In this document: piece after piece, positions 1 through 7,510 of the stretch
Layout: each line of letters begins with the position of its first letter
How positions within the stretch are numbered: position 1 is the stretch's first letter
Source of the DNA: Clostridia bacterium
GTDB taxonomy: Bacteria > Bacillota > Clostridia > Oscillospirales > CAG-272
NCBI GenBank assembly: GCA_900768535.1
Contig: CAAGDE010000101.1
Coordinates: 1 to 10,275, forward strand
Length of the DNA: 10,275 nucleotides
Reading direction: 5' to 3'
Program-made: the position numbers and the translations under genes
The notes under the pieces: model-generated
Told to the model about the DNA's origin: nothing
Seen by the model: only the letters and a program-made list of their open reading frames with translations
The model's database searches: none

Positions 1-49
1 ATCACGCATTCAAATGCGCTCTCAAACGCATCGGCACAACCGAAAGAAG

Positions 50-94
50 CCTTCCCCCGGGTGGGGAAGGTGTCGCGCCAGCGACGGATGAGGG
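50..94 (+). repeat. Double-hairpin dispersed repeat (gut Clostridia type)
   Basis: Two adjacent perfect hairpins are visible. The first pairs CCTTCCCC (50-57) with GGGGAAGG (63-70) around a 5-nt loop. The second pairs GTCGC (72-76) with GCGAC (81-85) around GCCA, and is followed by GGATGAGGG (86-94). The pattern of a CCTTCCC/GGGAAGG hairpin, a GTC..GAC hairpin and then GGATGAGGG resembles a short dispersed intergenic repeat that I recall as common in gut Clostridia genomes. The element may be longer: AAGCCTTC at 47-54 is matched by its inverse GAAGGCTT at 154-161, which could be its ends. The strand is arbitrary. Its role is unknown, and it lies beyond the 3' end of the pyr operon. Confidence 0.6.
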
Positions 95-166
95 CGAAAT
101 CGGCGAGCGCACAGCGTAACGCCCCGCTTCCAACAATTACCCCACCGTAAAGAGAAGGCTTAGTAA

Positions 167-243
167 AAGTTCTTGAAGATTCTTAAGAAACTTCTTCCAA
201 GAAGTTTCTTAAGCAGGGTTTGGGACAGCGTCCCAAGGTCTCC
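167..243 (-). repeat. Two-hairpin structured repeat, copy A, after pyrB
   Basis: This element starts on the base after the pyrB stop codon and reads in the same direction as the operon. Hairpin 1 (220-236) has a 7-bp stem, TTGGGAC with GTCCCAA, and a 3-nt loop. Hairpin 2 (182-213) has a perfect 15-bp stem around two bases. The same arrangement and most of the same sequence occur on the plus strand at 10013-10087 (copy B): GACCTTGGG, hairpin 1, AAACCC, GCTTA, hairpin 2, then a CAAGAACTT tail. Differences between copies inside the stems are paired: A to G with T to C in hairpin 1, and A to C with T to G plus a matched one-base deletion on both arms in hairpin 2. It is therefore a repeated element conserved at the level of structure. 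Its function is not known to me. Confidence 0.8.
182..213 (-). terminator. Possible 3' terminator or mRNA end hairpin of the pyr operon
   Basis: CTTAAGAAACTTCTT (182-196) pairs perfectly with AAGAAGTTTCTTAAG (199-213), making a 15-bp stem about 30 nt after the pyrB stop codon, just beyond a second hairpin at 220-236. The position suits the operon's transcript end or a 3' stabilising structure. No uninterrupted U tract follows on the minus strand (the next bases are AATCTTCAAGAACTTTT), so it is not a textbook intrinsic terminator. The palindrome could act on either strand. Confidence 0.45.
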
Positions 244-1317
244 TTAATACTCCGTATCGCAAAAATAGCACCGGACGGCGCCGTCAGGAGTGCGGAGGAA
301 ACGGGTAGCAAGCCCGCGCTCGTGGTTGGTGATGCAGTGCGGGTTCGGGCAGGCGCCGGGAGCACTGACCGGAACGCCCTTTGTGCGGTCGGTGTCCGGC
401 TGGTCCTTCTCACGCAGCAGCTTGCGGATGAGCGCCATGCGCATCAGCTTGCCGTTTGCCGTCTGCCGGAAATAGCAGGCGCGCGGGTCGGCGTCCACGT
501 CGGCGGTGATCTCGTTCACGCGCGGCAGGGGGTGCAGGACAATCATATCCTTCGGCGCCGACGAAAGCTTTTCCGCGTTCAGAATATACACATCCTTCAG
601 CCGCTCATACTCCGCCAGGTCGGCAAAGCGCTCCTTCTGCACGCGGGTCATGTAAAGAACGTCCAGGTCGCCGATTGCATCCTCCAGCGTCCGGCTGACC
701 GTGTAGGGAATCCCCTGCTTTTTCACGGTCCCCTCCAGCACGAAATCCGGAAGAGCCAGCTCCTCCGGGGAGATCAGCACCAGCTCGGTCCCCGCATAAC
801 GCGCCATGGCGGCAATCAGCGAATGCACTGTCCTGCCGTATTTCAGATCGCCGCAGAAGCCGATCTTCAAATGATCCAGCCGCCCCTTTTCGCGCCGGAT
901 CGTCAGCAGATCCGCCAGCGTCTGCGTGGGGTGACAGTGCCCGCCGTCCCCGGCGTTGATGACAGGAACGCGGGAATGCGCGCAGGCAACATAGGGCGCG
1001 CCCTCGCAGGGATGCCGCATGGCAATGATGTCCACGTACCCCGACACCACCTCAACCGTGTCCGCCAGCGTCTCCCCCTTGGATGCCGAGCAGGTCGCCG
1101 CGTCCGAAAAACCAGCCGCACTGCCGCCCAGAGACAGCATGGAGGTCTCAAAGCTCAGCCGCGTGCGGGTGGACGGCTCGAAAAAGAGCGTGGCAAGAAT
1201 CCGGTGGCGCGCCTCGTCTTCGTATGCTTCGGGGTGCCGGGAAATGTCCTCCGCCGTGGCAATCAGATCATCAATCTCCGCCACGGAAAGATCCAGAATA
1301 TCGATCAGATTCCGCAT
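244..1317 (-). CDS. pyrB: Aspartate carbamoyltransferase with fused PyrI-type zinc domain
   Basis: PyrB condenses carbamoyl phosphate and aspartate to N-carbamoyl-aspartate in the cytosol, the committed pyrimidine step. The 357-residue protein has the carbamoyl-phosphate motif STRTR (49-53), catalytic-loop K80 in SKGET, R101-H102, HPTQT (129-133), R162, TRVQKERF (223-231) and HPLPR (262-266). The TRVQKERF form is that of E. coli-like catalytic chains that assemble with PyrI. The catalytic part ends near residue 302. A linker of about 20 residues then leads to a PyrI-like zinc domain with C323, C328, C350 and C353. Its C-x4-C...C-x2-C spacing matches E. coli PyrI Cys109, 114, 138 and 141. The allosteric ATP/CTP domain of PyrI is absent, and no pyrI gene is in the window. 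The ATG lies 3 bp after the pyrE stop, with GGAG inside the pyrE end. It is the last gene of the operon. Confidence 0.96.
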   Translation of the reverse strand: MRNLIDILDLSVAEIDDLIATAEDISRHPEAYEDEARHRILATLFFEPSTRTRLSFETSMLSLGGSAAGFSDAATCSASKGETLADTVEVVSGYVDIIAMRHPCEGAPYVACAHSRVPVINAGDGGHCHPTQTLADLLTIRREKGRLDHLKIGFCGDLKYGRTVHSLIAAMARYAGTELVLISPEELALPDFVLEGTVKKQGIPYTVSRTLEDAIGDLDVLYMTRVQKERFADLAEYERLKDVYILNAEKLSSAPKDMIVLHPLPRVNEITADVDADPRACYFRQTANGKLMRMALIRKLLREKDQPDTDRTKGVPVSAPGACPNPHCITNHERGLATRFLRTPDGAVRCYFCDTEY

Positions 1318-1320
1318 CGC

Positions 1321-1962
1321 TTACGCTCCGATCCAGCTCTCGTCCGCGGGATTGTCCCGGAAGCGGAGCAGACGCTGCACATCCGCCGGAGCGATGTAGC
1401 CCTCCTCGCCGGCAATCCGCGCGACCGTGTCGAAATCGGTCAGGCTGACGTTCCGCACGTCCGCCGCCGCAAGCCGCTCCAGTCCTTTTTTCATGCCGTA
1501 GGTGAAGATGCTGACAATCCCCAGCACCTCCGCGCCCGCCTCGCGCAGGGCATCCACCACCTCAATCACACTGCCGCCGGTGGAGATCAGGTCCTCGATG
1601 ACCACCGCCTTCTGTCCCTTTTCCAGCCTGCCCTCAATGCGGTTCTGCCTGCCGTGATCCTTGGCGCCGGAGCGGACATAGCCCATCGGAAGTCCCATCA
1701 GGTGCGCCGCAATCGCCGCGTGCGCAATCCCGGCAGTGGAGGTGCCCATCAGAACCTCCGCCTCCGGATATTCCCGCGCCACGGTGTCGGCAATCGCCTG
1801 TTCCACCGTTCCCCGGACATCGGGGGCGGTCAGAATCAGCCGGTTGTCGCAGTAAACCGGGCTTTTGATGCCGCTTGCCCAGGTGAACGGCTCGTTCGGG
1901 CGGAAGAAAACCGCCTTGATTTTCAGCAGGTCCTTTGCAACCGTTTCCTTGATCTGTTCCAT
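1321..1962 (-). CDS. pyrE: Orotate phosphoribosyltransferase
   Basis: PyrE transfers phosphoribose from PRPP to orotate, giving OMP and pyrophosphate. The 213-residue protein shows the PRPP-binding signature VVIEDLISTGGS (120-131), with the adjacent acidic pair E123-D124. The flexible catalytic loop is RSGAKDHG (97-104), with K101 and H103, followed by RQNRIEG. The loop form RS..K.HG is closer to Bacillus enzymes than to E. coli, which has RK at its start. The length is usual for the family. The ATG at 1962 is preceded by AAAGGAG, and the gap to the pyrF stop is 12 bp. It lies between pyrF, which acts next in the pathway, and pyrB. Confidence 0.96.
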   Translation of the reverse strand: MEQIKETVAKDLLKIKAVFFRPNEPFTWASGIKSPVYCDNRLILTAPDVRGTVEQAIADTVAREYPEAEVLMGTSTAGIAHAAIAAHLMGLPMGYVRSGAKDHGRQNRIEGRLEKGQKAVVIEDLISTGGSVIEVVDALREAGAEVLGIVSIFTYGMKKGLERLAAADVRNVSLTDFDTVARIAGEEGYIAPADVQRLLRFRDNPADESWIGA

Positions 1963-1974
1963 GTTTCCACTCCT

Positions 1975-2679
1975 TTATTCGTTACCGGAAAATTCCCGCA
2001 CGCAGCGCGCATAAGCCGCCACCGGGTCGGGCGCGGCGGTGATCGGTCTGCCCACCACAATGTAGTCCGAGCCGATTTTTCTCGCTTCCGCCGGGGTCAT
2101 GACCCGCTTCTGGTCGCCCCTGTCCCCCTCCGCAAAGCGCACGCCGGGGGTGACGGTCAGAAAGTCGTTTCCGCAGCGCGCATGAACCGCTCCCGCCTCG
2201 CGCGGCGAGCAGACCACGCCGTCCAGCCCCGCCGCCTTGGCACGCGCGGCGTAGGACAGCACCACCTCCTCCAGCGGGCGGTCGATGAGCAGCTCCTCAT
2301 GCAGGGCGGTCTCATCGGTGCTGGTCAGCTGGGTGACGGCAATCAGCAGCGGGCGCGTGCCGTCCGCACGGGTCAGTCCGCGCACCGCCGCCTCCATCAT
2401 TTCCTTTGTGCCGGACGCGTGGAGATTGCACAGGTCCACGTCCAGCCCCGACAGCACCCGCATCGCCTTTCCAACCGTGTTGGGGATGTCGTGCAGCTTG
2501 AGGTCAAGGAAGATTCGATGCCCCCGCCGCTTGATTTCGCGCACGATGGCGGGGCCCTCGGCGTAGAACAGCTCCATGCCGATTTTGACGAACAGCTTCC
2601 GCTCCCCGAACCGGTCGAGGAACGCGTAAACCTTCTCCGCGCTGTCAAAATCCAGCGCAATGATCACCTTTTCATCCAT
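1975..2679 (-). CDS. pyrF: Orotidine 5'-phosphate decarboxylase
   Basis: PyrF decarboxylates OMP to UMP, the last step of the pathway. The 234-residue protein carries the diagnostic active-site motif DLKLHDIPNT (59-68), with the D59/K61/D64 charge array. It also has D10 and K32 on the first barrel strands, and the phosphate-gripping segments TPGVR (177-181), DQKR (189-192) and VVGRPIT (208-214, with R211). Length and order match a compact bacterial (beta/alpha)8 OMP decarboxylase. The start ATG overlaps the pyrD end by 8 bp (ATGGATGA holds both start and stop), with TAGGAG upstream, so translation is probably coupled to pyrD. Confidence 0.97.
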   Translation of the reverse strand: MDEKVIIALDFDSAEKVYAFLDRFGERKLFVKIGMELFYAEGPAIVREIKRRGHRIFLDLKLHDIPNTVGKAMRVLSGLDVDLCNLHASGTKEMMEAAVRGLTRADGTRPLLIAVTQLTSTDETALHEELLIDRPLEEVVLSYAARAKAAGLDGVVCSPREAGAVHARCGNDFLTVTPGVRFAEGDRGDQKRVMTPAEARKIGSDYIVVGRPITAAPDPVAAYARCVREFSGNE

Positions 2680-3586
2680 GGTGTGCCGCTCCTATGATAT
2701 CCGTAAGATTTTCGATGCCGTATTTCTCCATCACGCGCGGCAGATCCTCGACCATTTTCTTCGATGCGTAAGGATCAATCAGATTCGCCGCGCCGACGCC
2801 GACCGCTGTGGCACCCGCCATTATCATTTCCACCGCGTCCTCCGCCGAGGAAACGCCGCCGATGCCGATGATGGGCAGCTTCACCGCCGCATACACCTTG
2901 TAGACCATCCCCAGCGCAACCGGGAAGAGCGCCTTGCCGGAATAGCCCGCAATCTTGTTTGCAATCACCGGGCGGCGGGTCCTCAGGTCAATCCGCGCAC
3001 CGACCAGCGTGTTGATCATGCTGATGCCGTCCGCGCCGCCCTCCTCGCAGGCAAGGGCGATGGACACAATGTCGGTCACGTTCGGCGAGAGCTTCATATA
3101 AACCGGCTTCTTTGCCACCGCTTTGACCGCTTTGGTCACCTCCATCGCCTTTTCCGGGGACGTTCCGACCGACATTCCGCCGCAGCGGACGTTCGGACAG
3201 CTGATGTTGACCTCCAGAATCCCCACCTGCTCCTCCTTGCCGAGCTTTTCCGCCAGCGTGACGTATTCCTCGGTCGTGGCGCCGCTGAGGTTGGCAATCA
3301 CCTTTTTGTGAAAGAATTTCTTCATCTCCGGCAGTTCATGCGCAATGACATGATCGACGCCGGGATTCTGCAGTCCGATGGAGTTGACAATGCCCGCATA
3401 GCTGTCCGCAATGCGCGGCGTGGGGTTGCCGAAGCGCTCCTCCACGGTCGTTCCCTTGAAGGAAAAGGTGCCCAGCAGATTCAGATCGTACAGCGCCGCG
3501 AACTCCTTGCCGTACCCGAAGGTTCCGCTGGCGGGAATGATGGGATTGTCCAGCTCCCAGCCGGACAGAGTCACTTTCGTATTCAC
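2672..3586 (-). CDS. pyrD: Dihydroorotate dehydrogenase, class 1B catalytic subunit
   Basis: PyrD oxidises dihydroorotate to orotate using bound FMN. In class 1B enzymes electrons pass through PyrK to NAD+. The 304-residue protein has the class 1 catalytic cysteine C130 in NISCPN (127-132). It also has the orotate-pocket asparagine in VNSIGLQNPG (67-76), the barrel segment GYSGKAL (214-220) and the FMN-phosphate segment GIGGV (241-245). Class 1B is supported by the cysteine (class 2 enzymes use serine) and by the adjacent pyrK. Translation starts with GTG at 3586, preceded by AGGAGG at a 7-nt spacing. This GTG overlaps the pyrK stop by 4 bp (GTGA), a typical coupled junction for two subunits of one enzyme. 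Confidence 0.96.
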   Translation of the reverse strand: MNTKVTLSGWELDNPIIPASGTFGYGKEFAALYDLNLLGTFSFKGTTVEERFGNPTPRIADSYAGIVNSIGLQNPGVDHVIAHELPEMKKFFHKKVIANLSGATTEEYVTLAEKLGKEEQVGILEVNISCPNVRCGGMSVGTSPEKAMEVTKAVKAVAKKPVYMKLSPNVTDIVSIALACEEGGADGISMINTLVGARIDLRTRRPVIANKIAGYSGKALFPVALGMVYKVYAAVKLPIIGIGGVSSAEDAVEMIMAGATAVGVGAANLIDPYASKKMVEDLPRVMEKYGIENLTDIIGAAHHG

Positions 3587-4314
3587 CAGATGACCTCCTC
3601 TCGCCTCAATACGGGTCCGTCAATGCAGATCCGCTTGCTTCCGTATTTCGTCTTGCAGGAACAGCCCATGCAGGCGCCGAAGCCGCACCCCATGCGCTCC
3701 TCAAAGCTGTACTCCCCGGAGGTCGTGACCACCCGATCCAGCGCCCGGAACATCGGCATCGGTCCGCAGGCGTAGAAATACGTGTACATCAGCCGCTTTA
3801 CCGCGTCGGTCACAAACCCTTTGGTTCCAACCGAGCCGTCCGCGGTGGTGACGTGTACCTCGGCGCCCAGCGCTTCGAATTCCGCCCGGTAGAACACGTC
3901 CTCCGCCGTGTTGAAGCCCAGCACCACGGTCGGCTTGGCGCCGCCTTCGATCAGCCGGCGGCAGAGCAGGTACATCGGGGGAACGCCGACACCGCCGCCG
4001 ACCAGCAGCGGATATCCGCCCGCCCGCGTGACGTCAAAGCCGTTCCCAAGCCCCGTCAGGGTGTCAATGACCGCTCCCGGCGCGGTGCGGGAGAGGATCT
4101 CCGTCCCCTTCCCCACCACCTTGTAAATCAGGGTCAGCCGGTCGCCCTCCACGTTGCAGACCGACAGCGGGCGGCGCAGATAGCAGCCGTCAATCAGGAG
4201 ATTGACGAATTTGCCGGGCCGCGTGATCGCGCTGTTGTCGCCGGTGAGGATCATTTCATAAATGTCCTTTGCGATCTTCCGGTTGCGCTCAACCGTATAG
4301 TTAACTTCCTTCAT
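3583..4314 (-). CDS. pyrK: Dihydroorotate dehydrogenase electron transfer subunit (FAD, 2Fe-2S)
   Basis: PyrK carries electrons from PyrD's FMN to NAD+ through a 2Fe-2S cluster and FAD. The 243-residue protein has the flavin motif RRPLSV (47-52) and the glycine-rich nucleotide segment GGGVGVPP (106-113). It also has CGP (183-185) and the C-terminal cluster ligands C210, C215, C218 and C230 in the pattern CGFGACMGC...C; an extra C220 lies between them. The frame is open further upstream to 4506, but that stretch lies inside carB and does not resemble PyrK. The ATG at 4314 is preceded by AAGGAG at 5 nt and starts MKEVNYTVERN, so I chose it. The gene begins 13 bp after carB and overlaps pyrD by 4 bp. 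Confidence 0.95.
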   Translation of the reverse strand: MKEVNYTVERNRKIAKDIYEMILTGDNSAITRPGKFVNLLIDGCYLRRPLSVCNVEGDRLTLIYKVVGKGTEILSRTAPGAVIDTLTGLGNGFDVTRAGGYPLLVGGGVGVPPMYLLCRRLIEGGAKPTVVLGFNTAEDVFYRAEFEALGAEVHVTTADGSVGTKGFVTDAVKRLMYTYFYACGPMPMFRALDRVVTTSGEYSFEERMGCGFGACMGCSCKTKYGSKRICIDGPVLRREEVIW

Positions 4315-4319
4315 GTTCG

Positions 4320-4325
4320 CTCCTT
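4320..4325 (-). promoter_or_regulatory. Ribosome binding site fixing the pyrK start
   Basis: AAGGAG lies 5 nt before the ATG at 4314, in the 13-bp gap after the carB stop. It supports this start over the longer open frame that runs back into carB. Confidence 0.8.
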
Positions 4326-4327
4326 CC

Positions 4328-7300
4328 TTACGAATCGATGGTCGAAACGCCGAGCGTGGTCTCCTCCAGAACGTCCAGGAGCACGCGGACGGTGTCAAGC
4401 GATGTGAACATAGTAATATTATTCTCCGTGGCGATCTGTCTGATACGGTGCCCGTCCGAATTCTGTCCCGCGCCGGCAACATCGCCGGTATTGACAACGT
4501 AGGCAATGTGTCCCTGCCGCAGGGCGTTTTCGATGTCGTGCGAGCCCTCGCCGAGCTTGCCGAGAATGCGCGTGCGGATGCCGTTCTCCTTGAGGAAGCG
4601 CGCCGTCCCCTCGGTTGCCTCGATGTTGAAGCCGAGGTTGTAGAACCGGCGCACCAGCGGCAGTGCTTCGGCTTTGTCCTTATCGCAGACCGTGACGAAC
4701 ACGGTGCCGTAGTTGTGCAGCTTCATGCCCGATGCCTGCAGTGCCTTGTAGAGCGCGCGGTTGAGCTTGTCGTCATAGCCGATTGCCTCGCCCGTGGACT
4801 TCATCTCCGGGGAGAGCGACGCGTCCACGCCGGTGATCTTGCTGAAGGAAAAGACCGGAACCTTGACATAGTGCCGCTTCTTTTCCGCCGGGTACAGGTC
4901 GAAGATTCCCTGCTCCTTGAGCGATTTGCCGAGAATGACCTCGGTTGCGATATCCGCCAGGCTGTAGCCGGTCGCCTTGGAAAGGAACGGCACCGTGCGC
5001 GAGGAACGCGGGTTGACCTCGATGATATAAACCGAGTCGTTCCGGTCCACGATAAACTGAATATTGAACAGACCCACAATACCGATGGCAAGTCCCAGCC
5101 GCTTGGCGTACTGCAGGATGATTCCCTTGACGAGGTCGGAGATGCTGAACGGCGGGTACACGCTGATGCTGTCGCCGCTGTGGATGCCGGTGCGCTCAAC
5201 CAGCTCCATGATGCCGGGGACGAACACATCGTGCCCGTCGCAGATGGCGTCCACCTCCACCTCCTTGCCCACGATATACCGGTCGATCAGCACCGGGCGG
5301 TCGGCGTCAATCTCCACCGCCGTGCGCAGATAGTGCCGCAGTCCCGCCTCGTCCGTGACGATCTGCATGGCTCTGCCGCCCAGGACGAACGAGGGACGCA
5401 CCAGCACCGGGTACCCGATCTCCTCGGCGACCTTCACGCCGTCCTCAATATCCGTCACGGCTTTTCCCTTCGGCTCCGGGATCTCCAGTTCCGCCAGCAG
5501 CCGCTCGAACACGTCCCGGTTCTCCGCTCTCTCAATCGCCGCGCAGTCGGTGCCGATGATCTTCACCCCTCTTGCGGCGAGCTTTTCCGCCAGGTTGATC
5601 GCGGTCTGTCCGCCCAGGGACGCAATCACGCCCTCCGGCTGCTCCAGATCGATGATGTGCATCACGTCCTCCGCCGTCAGCGGCTCAAAATAGAGCTTGT
5701 CGGAGGTGGTATAGTCGGTGGAAACCGTTTCGGGGTTGTTGTTGATGATGATCGCTTCATACCCCGACTGCTTGATGGTCTGCACCGCGTGAACCGTGGA
5801 ATAGTCGAACTCCACGCCCTGCCCGATGCGGATGGGTCCCGCGCCCAGCACCACGATCTTCTTTTTGCCGGGGTCGCTGCGCGCCTCGTTCTCCTCGGCA
5901 TAGGTCGAATAGTAATAGGGAATGTACGCGTCAAACTCCGAGGCGCAGGAGTCGATTGCCTTGTAGACCGGACGGATTCCCAAAGCCTTCCGCCGCTCGC
6001 AGACCGCCGCCTCCGTCATGCCCCACAGCTTTGCCACCGCGCGGTCGGAAAAGCCGTAGCGCTTGCACTCCCGCAGCGCCTCCGCGTCCCCCGGTGCCGC
6101 CGCCAGCTCCCGCTCCAGAGCAACGATGTGCGCCAGCTTGGAGAGGAAGAAGCGGTCGATTTTCGTGGTTTCAAAGAGGCTTTCCGCCGTCTCTCCCCGC
6201 CGCAGAAGCTCCGCCATCATGAACAGCCGGTCGTCGGTCGCATCGGCGATATACGCCCGCAGTGCCTCCGTGGACATTGCCTCCGCTTTTTGGGAAAAGA
6301 GATGGTACGCGCCGATTTCCAGCGACCGCACCGCCTTGAGCAGGCTTTCCTCGAACGTTCTGCCCACGCTCATGACCTCGCCGGTCGCCTTCATCTGCGT
6401 GGAGAGCCGGTTGGAGGCGCTGGCGAACTTATCGAACGGGAAGCGCGGCATTTTGGTGACGATATAGTCCAGCGCCGGTTCAAAGCTGGCGGGCGTGTTG
6501 GGAAGCAGGATCTCGTCCAGGTGCATTCCCACCGCAATCTTCGCCGACACCCGCGCAATGGGGAAGCCGCTTGCCTTGCTTGCCAGCGCCGAGGAGCGCG
6601 ACACGCGGGGGTTGACCTCGATGACATAATATTGGAAGGAATCGGGATCCAGCGCGAACTGCACGTTGCAGCCGCCCTCGATGCCGAGACTGCGGATGAT
6701 CTTCAGCGCGCTGTTGCGGAGCATCTGATATTCGCGGTTGGTCAGCGTCTGGCTGGGGCAGACCACCACCGAGTCGCCGGTATGCACGCCGACCGGATCG
6801 AGATTTTCCATATTGCAGACCACAATCGCGGTGTCGTTCGCATCGCGCATGACCTCGTATTCGATCTCCTTGTAGCCCTTGACGCTCTTTTCCACCAGCA
6901 CCTCGTGCACCGGGGAAAGCTCCAGCGCGTTTGTCATCAGTGCGCGGAATTCCGCATCGCTTGCCGCAAATCCGCCGCCGGTGCCGCCCAGGGTGAACGC
7001 CGGGCGCAGGACCACCGGGTAGCCGATCTTTTCCGCCGCCGCCAGTCCCTCCTCCATCGATTTTGCAATCTCCGAGGGGCAGACCGGCTCGCCGATCTCC
7101 TCGCACAGCGTCTTGAACAGCTCGCGGTCCTCGGCTTTTTCGATGCTCTCGCACCGGGTGCCGAGCAGCTCCGTCCCGCACTCGCGCAGAACGCCCTTCT
7201 TCTCCAGCTGCATGGCAAGATTCAGCCCCGTCTGCCCGCCCAGGCTCGGAATGATCGCGTCCGGGCGCTCGTAGCGGATGATCTTTGCCACGTATTCCAG

Positions 7301-7510
7301 CGTCAGCGGCTCCATGTACACCTTGTCCGCAATGCTCGTGTCGGTCATGATGGTTGCCGGGTTGGAGTTGCAGAGCACCACCTCGTACCCCTCCTCCTTC
7401 AGCGCCAGACACGCCTGCGTTCCCGCATAGTCGAACTCCGCCGCCTGCCCGATGACAATCGGACCGCTCCCGATGACCATGATTTTCTTCAGATCCGTTC
7501 TCTTAGACAT
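4328..7510 (-). CDS. carB: Carbamoyl-phosphate synthase large subunit
   Basis: CarB uses two ATP, bicarbonate and ammonia delivered from CarA to make carbamoyl phosphate. The 1060-residue protein shows the internal duplication of the family. The first half opens with VIGSGPIVIGQAAEFDY (12-28) and has EVNPRVSRSSAL (298-309). The second half repeats this as VLGAGPIRIGQGVEFDY (554-570) and EVNPRSSRTVPF (831-842). Between them, about 400-550, lies the oligomerisation region. Residues from about 930 to 1060 form the MGS-like allosteric domain, including ATEGTARFL (965-973), which in relatives binds regulators such as UMP. Full length and intact. The start overlaps the carA stop by 8 bp (ATGTCTAA) with GGAGGAG upstream. 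With all neighbours pyrimidine genes, it could equally be called pyrAB. Confidence 0.97.
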   Translation of the reverse strand: MSKRTDLKKIMVIGSGPIVIGQAAEFDYAGTQACLALKEEGYEVVLCNSNPATIMTDTSIADKVYMEPLTLEYVAKIIRYERPDAIIPSLGGQTGLNLAMQLEKKGVLRECGTELLGTRCESIEKAEDRELFKTLCEEIGEPVCPSEIAKSMEEGLAAAEKIGYPVVLRPAFTLGGTGGGFAASDAEFRALMTNALELSPVHEVLVEKSVKGYKEIEYEVMRDANDTAIVVCNMENLDPVGVHTGDSVVVCPSQTLTNREYQMLRNSALKIIRSLGIEGGCNVQFALDPDSFQYYVIEVNPRVSRSSALASKASGFPIARVSAKIAVGMHLDEILLPNTPASFEPALDYIVTKMPRFPFDKFASASNRLSTQMKATGEVMSVGRTFEESLLKAVRSLEIGAYHLFSQKAEAMSTEALRAYIADATDDRLFMMAELLRRGETAESLFETTKIDRFFLSKLAHIVALERELAAAPGDAEALRECKRYGFSDRAVAKLWGMTEAAVCERRKALGIRPVYKAIDSCASEFDAYIPYYYSTYAEENEARSDPGKKKIVVLGAGPIRIGQGVEFDYSTVHAVQTIKQSGYEAIIINNNPETVSTDYTTSDKLYFEPLTAEDVMHIIDLEQPEGVIASLGGQTAINLAEKLAARGVKIIGTDCAAIERAENRDVFERLLAELEIPEPKGKAVTDIEDGVKVAEEIGYPVLVRPSFVLGGRAMQIVTDEAGLRHYLRTAVEIDADRPVLIDRYIVGKEVEVDAICDGHDVFVPGIMELVERTGIHSGDSISVYPPFSISDLVKGIILQYAKRLGLAIGIVGLFNIQFIVDRNDSVYIIEVNPRSSRTVPFLSKATGYSLADIATEVILGKSLKEQGIFDLYPAEKKRHYVKVPVFSFSKITGVDASLSPEMKSTGEAIGYDDKLNRALYKALQASGMKLHNYGTVFVTVCDKDKAEALPLVRRFYNLGFNIEATEGTARFLKENGIRTRILGKLGEGSHDIENALRQGHIAYVVNTGDVAGAGQNSDGHRIRQIATENNITMFTSLDTVRVLLDVLEETTLGVSTIDS

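Noticed and set aside
5..18. Small palindrome CGCATT-CA-AATGCG near the left edge.
   Set aside because: Six pairs with a two-base gap is common by chance, and no U tract or partner feature supports a role.
1..150. Plus-strand frame open from the window edge to a TAA at 148-150, possible end of a neighbouring gene.
   Set aside because: Most of it is a translation of the double-hairpin repeat, with a composition typical of non-coding repeats and no recognisable domain.
4315..4506. 64-codon N-terminal extension of pyrK overlapping carB.
   Set aside because: The segment is an out-of-frame reading of conserved carB sequence, and the ATG at 4314 has a proper ribosome binding site and the expected PyrK N-terminus.
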